The notes beneath the pieces were generated by a model, which was not told where the DNA came from, searched no databases, and was given only the letters and a program-made list of their open reading frames with translations. Of a DNA stretch of 8,435 nt, positions 5,404 to 8,435 are shown one piece after another (position 1 is the stretch's first letter; every line of letters starts with the position of its first letter). A program made the translations under genes and the position numbers. The DNA comes from Caldithrix sp. RBG_13_44_9 (GTDB taxonomy: Bacteria > Calditrichota > Calditrichia > RBG-13-44-9). The stretch spans positions 26,975 to 35,409 of the forward strand of contig MESS01000110.1 in assembly GCA_001771055.1 (NCBI GenBank), read 5' to 3'.

Positions 5404-7950
5404 TTATGTTTTACTATCCGCCTCTGGCCTGGCACTTTTATCTGCTTCAATGACAATCACCTCCGGTTCCGGTTGGATTTTCAGCCTTTCTTTCCGGCGG
5501 CGAAAGGCAAACAATACCTGATAGACAATACTTACCCATAACAGGAACAGAAATACGATGGTCAAAAAGACCGAAACCGGCCAGAAGACAATAACCAGTC
5601 CAAACAGAATAAATGGGGTCATAATTGAACCGGCAATTTTATTCAGGCGATTCTGATATTTTTCATACCATGATTTTCCAAAATTAAATTTATCCTTCAA
5701 CCAATTCCACGGCCCGTTCAGCCGGCGACGGTTCCGGTAAATGATCAATATTACTATAATTAACACCAGCCATTTCAGCAGACTGTTCAGCCACATTTGC
5801 GAATATACCACATTGAAAATCAACGGATCATCCGGTTTGATGATGGTCTTGGCAAAACGATAGACCTGCCCATTGGTAGGGATCTGGATCATGATGGGTA
5901 AAAAGCCGGCCGCGGCCCCTCCCCCGGCAATTGAAGGCTGGGCCATATCACCCTGGGCAATTTTTTCCATACGACCACTGAATTCCATCTCTGCTGCCAT
6001 CTGACTGCTGAGCTGCTGCTGTTCCATTGGTACATTCTTAAAACGGCTCTCGGCATCTTTACCTTCATATGCTCGTTTGACTTTATCATCAAACATCTCA
6101 TTCGACTCCGGTGCCATAGACGGCAATATTTCCCGCATCGCTTTTTCATTATAGCGGCGCTGGGCTCCTGAAAAAATATTCAGTCCGCGGATCATCTCTT
6201 CTTTTTCCAAGGTGCTGGTGAAATAATTGTAGGAGTAATCATTGGGCAGATAGACTGACCAGATCAACTGGCTAATCAATAAATCCACGGCCGGCAAGGC
6301 TGATCCCCGGCTGCCAACTCCGGAAAAGTTCTTCTCCGAGAGTGCCAGAATCACTTCTACTGGAAAGGTTTCCAGCTGATTATTCACTTCCCGGGAGCGG
6401 ATCAGGGGAACCAGTAACTTGCGTTCCTGGTTGAGCGAAGCTTCTACCGGTTGATTATCCACAAATACACTCCAGACATCGGCATCTGCCGGGAGCTGAA
6501 TTTCCAGGAACTGCTTGGCGCTGTTGCGTACCTGATAGATCAGCCGGTGCACCACTTTCCCGTCTTCGGTAAACAGGGTCACAATATTGGCATTATTGAT
6601 GGTGGCCACTGGAACCGCTATTTTTTCATGCTTCTTTACATCCAATACCAGATTATAGGGATGGCGCAGGTATTTAAATCCCATGATCAACGGCTTCAAC
6701 GATTTTCGAACCAGCTGATCCGGAAGTTTTTGCGGCGGGACTTTCTCCACACTTTCACTTTCCAGCAGGGTCACTTCCGCGCTGGTATTTAATTCGACAC
6801 CCATAAATCCGGTCTCACGCACTGTCTCCAGCGTCCGGAAACCGGTAAAGATGTTTCCCAACCCTGATTCACTCAACGGTACTTCAGCCGTTACCTGGAT
6901 CACCACTCCGCCTTTTTTACCATAAGTGAAGGGGACCAGAATCAGGCGCCGGTTATCCTGTACCGATTCCTGCCATTCACCCACTCCTTCGCCGGTAACA
7001 GATAAAATGTTCATATTATCCGGGATCAGAAAACGCACTGCGTCAATTTCACTGTGCAGAATATTGAAAGTGACATCCGAGTTTAGCCGCAGAGCGTCAT
7101 CATCGATAGAGATAAGATGGTATATTTCGCTGTACAGTTTGGGAGGTATTTTCTCGGTCAATGCTAATTTTTTACGCCACTGGATGCTGATATACTGTCC
7201 CGGAGTGATCACTGCCGAAACCAAGGTCCGGCTATCCTGCAGACTGGTACTCAATTGCTGGGCCTGGGGAATTTCAATATCAATGTCCCTTAATGGCATA
7301 TCAAGACTCAGGAGAGTGATGGGAGTCTGCTGAATATAAAGATCCATCCGATGCGGTCCCCGGTCCATCTCGGTTCTGATACTAAAAGAGGCAATAATGG
7401 TATATTCCCCTGGTTTAGAAAGCACCACTTGATGAAAACCGTTCTCGCTCACTACCAGGGCCGCCTTGCCTTCAACTTTAACATCCTCCAACGCCATGTT
7501 CTGGGGAAGCAGCGGGATGCGCAGGTAGGCATCTCTTTTCAGGACATGCACCGTAAAAATTCCATTAAAGTTAGTGGTCTGTTTACCCATTTTACCAGAA
7601 TATACTGCTTTGGTGATCAGATAATCGAAAGGTGGTTGGCTATCTCCGCTCACTGGAGGTTTCATTTGATCTACCAGTTTCTGGAACTCCTCCCGGGTGA
7701 GGATCACATTTCCTCCGCTCACGGTATAAGCGGGAACGTTTGAAATGCCGGTCTGAGCCAGTAATTTCTGGAAAGTTTCCATAGGTAGAGTGATCTGATC
7801 ACCTTCTAAATTGAGCAATTTTTTAAACTCTTCCCAGGGAATGGTCAATTGACTATCTCTCTCTCTGGGTTCCTGGGCATTGGTTAGATTCAACCAACCG
7901 ATGAGCAGTAAAATACCGATGGCAGAGATTAGGATAACATGTTTTTTCAT
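5404..7950 (-). CDS. Secreted, membrane-anchored beta-rich protein of unknown function
   Basis: An 848-residue envelope protein that I cannot assign to a named family. The ATG at 7950 is preferred because a consensus AAAGGAGG (7964-7957) lies 6 nt upstream and the protein then opens with a signal peptide: Lys-Lys, hydrophobic core about 5-20, likely cut after Ala25 in NLTNAQ. Three short repeats follow (LTIPWEEFKKLL at 35-46, ITLPMETFQKLL at 53-64, VILTREEFQKLV at 82-93). Residues about 108-600 are strand-rich with no cysteine, like stacked beta-sandwich domains. A charged, Gln- and Met-rich region (about 600-670) and an AGGGAAAG linker (675-682) lead to a conserved-looking IQIPTNGQVYRFAK (688-701). 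Membrane segments fall at about 722-738, 773-790 and 793-815, with basic loops (RNRRR, RRRKER) giving a cytoplasmic tail. No catalytic motif is evident. Its start overlaps the stop of a 44-codon ORF. Confidence 0.85.
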   Translation of the reverse strand: MKKHVILISAIGILLLIGWLNLTNAQEPRERDSQLTIPWEEFKKLLNLEGDQITLPMETFQKLLAQTGISNVPAYTVSGGNVILTREEFQKLVDQMKPPVSGDSQPPFDYLITKAVYSGKMGKQTTNFNGIFTVHVLKRDAYLRIPLLPQNMALEDVKVEGKAALVVSENGFHQVVLSKPGEYTIIASFSIRTEMDRGPHRMDLYIQQTPITLLSLDMPLRDIDIEIPQAQQLSTSLQDSRTLVSAVITPGQYISIQWRKKLALTEKIPPKLYSEIYHLISIDDDALRLNSDVTFNILHSEIDAVRFLIPDNMNILSVTGEGVGEWQESVQDNRRLILVPFTYGKKGGVVIQVTAEVPLSESGLGNIFTGFRTLETVRETGFMGVELNTSAEVTLLESESVEKVPPQKLPDQLVRKSLKPLIMGFKYLRHPYNLVLDVKKHEKIAVPVATINNANIVTLFTEDGKVVHRLIYQVRNSAKQFLEIQLPADADVWSVFVDNQPVEASLNQERKLLVPLIRSREVNNQLETFPVEVILALSEKNFSGVGSRGSALPAVDLLISQLIWSVYLPNDYSYNYFTSTLEKEEMIRGLNIFSGAQRRYNEKAMREILPSMAPESNEMFDDKVKRAYEGKDAESRFKNVPMEQQQLSSQMAAEMEFSGRMEKIAQGDMAQPSIAGGGAAAGFLPIMIQIPTNGQVYRFAKTIIKPDDPLIFNVVYSQMWLNSLLKWLVLIIVILIIYRNRRRLNGPWNWLKDKFNFGKSWYEKYQNRLNKIAGSIMTPFILFGLVIVFWPVSVFLTIVFLFLLWVSIVYQVLFAFRRRKERLKIQPEPEVIVIEADKSARPEADSKT

Positions 7951-8081
7951 TTTCTTCCTCCTTTGAAATTTTGTGACATTTCCGGTCGGTTTTGTGGTGA
8001 TCTGAGAAAGCAACCATAGACTGCAAGGAATTTTCGATGTTGCCAGATCATTCTTTCCTTCAATCCCGGTCTCTCTTTCAT
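7947..8081 (-). CDS. Small 44-codon ORF upstream of and overlapping the large secreted-protein gene
   Basis: The ATG at 8081 has a fair ribosome binding site (GAGAGG, 8092-8087, 5 nt before it). The frame runs 44 codons to a TGA that overlaps the downstream start as ATGA. Its last five codons (K-G-G-R-K) are the downstream gene's AAAGGAGG site and spacer. The peptide is basic (11 Lys/Arg against 3 Asp/Glu), with one Cys, one Trp and no clear membrane segment or signal peptide, and I recognise no family. It could be a leader peptide whose translation opens or blocks the downstream start, or a real small protein. Against it, a second frame (the unsupported upstream extension of the large ORF) is also open here, so openness alone proves little; the geometry is the main support. 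Confidence 0.45.
   Translation of the reverse strand: MKERPGLKERMIWQHRKFLAVYGCFLRSPQNRPEMSQNFKGGRK
7957..7964 (-). promoter_or_regulatory. Consensus ribosome binding site that fixes the large gene's start
   Basis: The minus strand reads AAAGGAGG, then 6 nt, then ATG at 7950. It is the strongest such site in the window and comes directly before a signal peptide, which rules out the longer frame beginning with a TTG at 8103. Confidence 0.85.
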
Positions 8082-8178
8082 TTCTTCCTCTCATTAATGT
8101 CAAAAAATCTCAAAAGGTAAATGGTTTAATTCAAATTAAGATGATGAGTTATGTTCAGCGAATTGCAATTTGTCTCTT

Positions 8179-8206
8179 ACTGTATGGCTTTCCTTAAATT
8201 TGACAA
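8179..8206 (-). promoter_or_regulatory. Possible promoter for the small ORF and large secreted-protein gene
   Basis: On the minus strand TTGTCA (8206-8201) and TACAGT (8184-8179) are 16 nt apart, matching the sigma70 consensus in five and four of six positions. Transcription would start near 8172, leaving about 90 nt before the small ORF and about 220 nt before the large gene. A perfect palindrome AATTGCAATT (8161-8170) would lie at the start of the transcript, and a 6-2-6 dyad TTAATT/AATTAA at 8126-8139 farther on. AT-rich sequence yields such matches by chance, so this is tentative. Confidence 0.4.
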
Positions 8207-8290
8207 CTTTAGTTTTCTATTTTTGCCTTCTACAGAAATAAAAAATCACACTTTAAAAATTCTTCGGTTCTTACCATAGTAAACTCAACT

Positions 8291-8328
8291 AAAAGAAGAA
8301 GGGAATCTGCTCATAGATTCCCTTCTTT
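8291..8328 (-). terminator. Rho-independent terminator for a gene entering from the right
   Basis: AAGAAGGGAATC (8296-8307) and GATTCCCTTCTT (8316-8327) form a perfect 12-bp stem with an 8-nt loop. On the minus strand it ends in TT-C-TTTT, giving a near T-tract; on the + strand the T-run is only TTCTTT. It stands 33 nt after the probable minus-strand stop at 8361, which fits a terminator for that gene. Confidence 0.75.
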
Positions 8329-8360
8329 ACATCTTTCCAGAATGAATTCAGATCATCAAT

Positions 8361-8435
8361 TCACTTAATCTGGGCATTCGGTGTCATCCAGGGTTTCATT
8401 CCAACAGCGCCAGAGATCATTTCCAAAATGTAATA
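8361..8435 (-). CDS. Probable C-terminal end of an unknown gene, cut by the window edge
   Basis: On the minus strand one frame is open from the window edge for 24 codons and ends in TGA at 8363-8361, with a strong terminator 33 nt beyond. The residues include LEMISGAVGMKPW and end in NAQIK; I do not recognise a family. A second minus-strand frame is also open to a TAA at 8365, with a less protein-like, Trp- and Cys-rich content, so the choice of frame is uncertain. The terminator is the better evidence that some gene ends here. Confidence 0.4.
   Translation of the reverse strand, partial: YYILEMISGAVGMKPWMTPNAQIK

Larger units (their letters stand above)
8082..8360. other. Intergenic region between the small ORF and the right-edge gene end
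   Basis: About 280 nt without a convincing gene. It holds the ribosome binding site of the small ORF, the tentative promoter at 8179-8206 with two AT-rich palindromes, and the strong hairpin terminator at 8291-8328. I see no RNA gene or other ORF in it. Confidence 0.6.

Noticed and set aside
5889..7743. Several frames of 86 to 135 codons within the large secreted-protein gene, on both strands
   Set aside because: They are overlaid on a long gene with a clear signal peptide and coherent membrane topology; their products look like random translations.
7951..8103. 51-codon in-frame upstream extension of the large secreted-protein gene, starting with TTG at 8103
   Set aside because: It begins with TTG without a ribosome binding site and would bury the signal peptide, whereas the ATG at 7950 has a consensus AAAGGAGG at 6 nt.
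8200..8205. TTGACA on the + strand as a -35 box
   Set aside because: No -10-like sequence lies 15 to 19 nt downstream and no + strand gene follows.

Overview
The window is ordinary bacterial chromosome of about mid GC content, with six substantial protein genes (one cut by the left edge), one likely small ORF, and a probable gene end cut by the right edge. I see no tRNA, rRNA, CRISPR array, insertion sequence or phage gene. The secreted, membrane-anchored protein with a signal peptide, the E. coli-type phosphoglucomutase and the AT-rich intergenic regions would suit a Gram-negative anaerobe, perhaps of the FCB superphylum or a related candidate phylum. That placement is an impression, with low confidence.

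Layout, left to right. (1) The 3' two thirds of a branched-chain amino acid aminotransferase gene (ilvE, + strand, to 713) converges on a major facilitator gene (2062 to 767, - strand). A 10-bp hairpin with T-runs on both strands lies between them and probably ends both. The transporter closely resembles eukaryotic MFSD1, a lysosomal dipeptide carrier, and keeps its Glu/Arg pair. (2) Upstream of it on the same strand is phosphoglucomutase (pgm, 3853 to 2201), with a good sigma70-type promoter whose spacer is a near-complete inverted repeat. (3) Reading the other way is a compact arsenic operon: arsR (4099-4419), with a C-terminal Cys-x-Cys-Cys, and arsM arsenite methyltransferase (4437-5240), 17 nt apart. 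Overlapping palindromes just before arsR look like the autoregulatory operator.

(4) Converging on arsM is a long minus-strand gene for an 848-residue secreted or periplasmic protein of no family I can name (7950 to 5404), with a good terminator at 5342-5370. It has a signal peptide, three short N-terminal repeats, a large beta-rich extracytoplasmic part and three C-terminal membrane segments. A 44-codon ORF with its own ribosome binding site lies directly upstream. Its last codons cover the ribosome binding site of the large gene and its stop overlaps that gene's start (ATGA), so the two may be translationally coupled. (5) The right end holds a strong hairpin terminator and probably the last 24 codons of another minus-strand gene.

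Functionally, arsR and arsM form one unit (sensing and methylating trivalent arsenic). pgm links glucose-1-phosphate and glucose-6-phosphate, ilvE serves valine, leucine and isoleucine metabolism, and the MFSD1-like carrier may move small peptides. The least explained part is the 44-codon ORF plus the 848-residue envelope protein.
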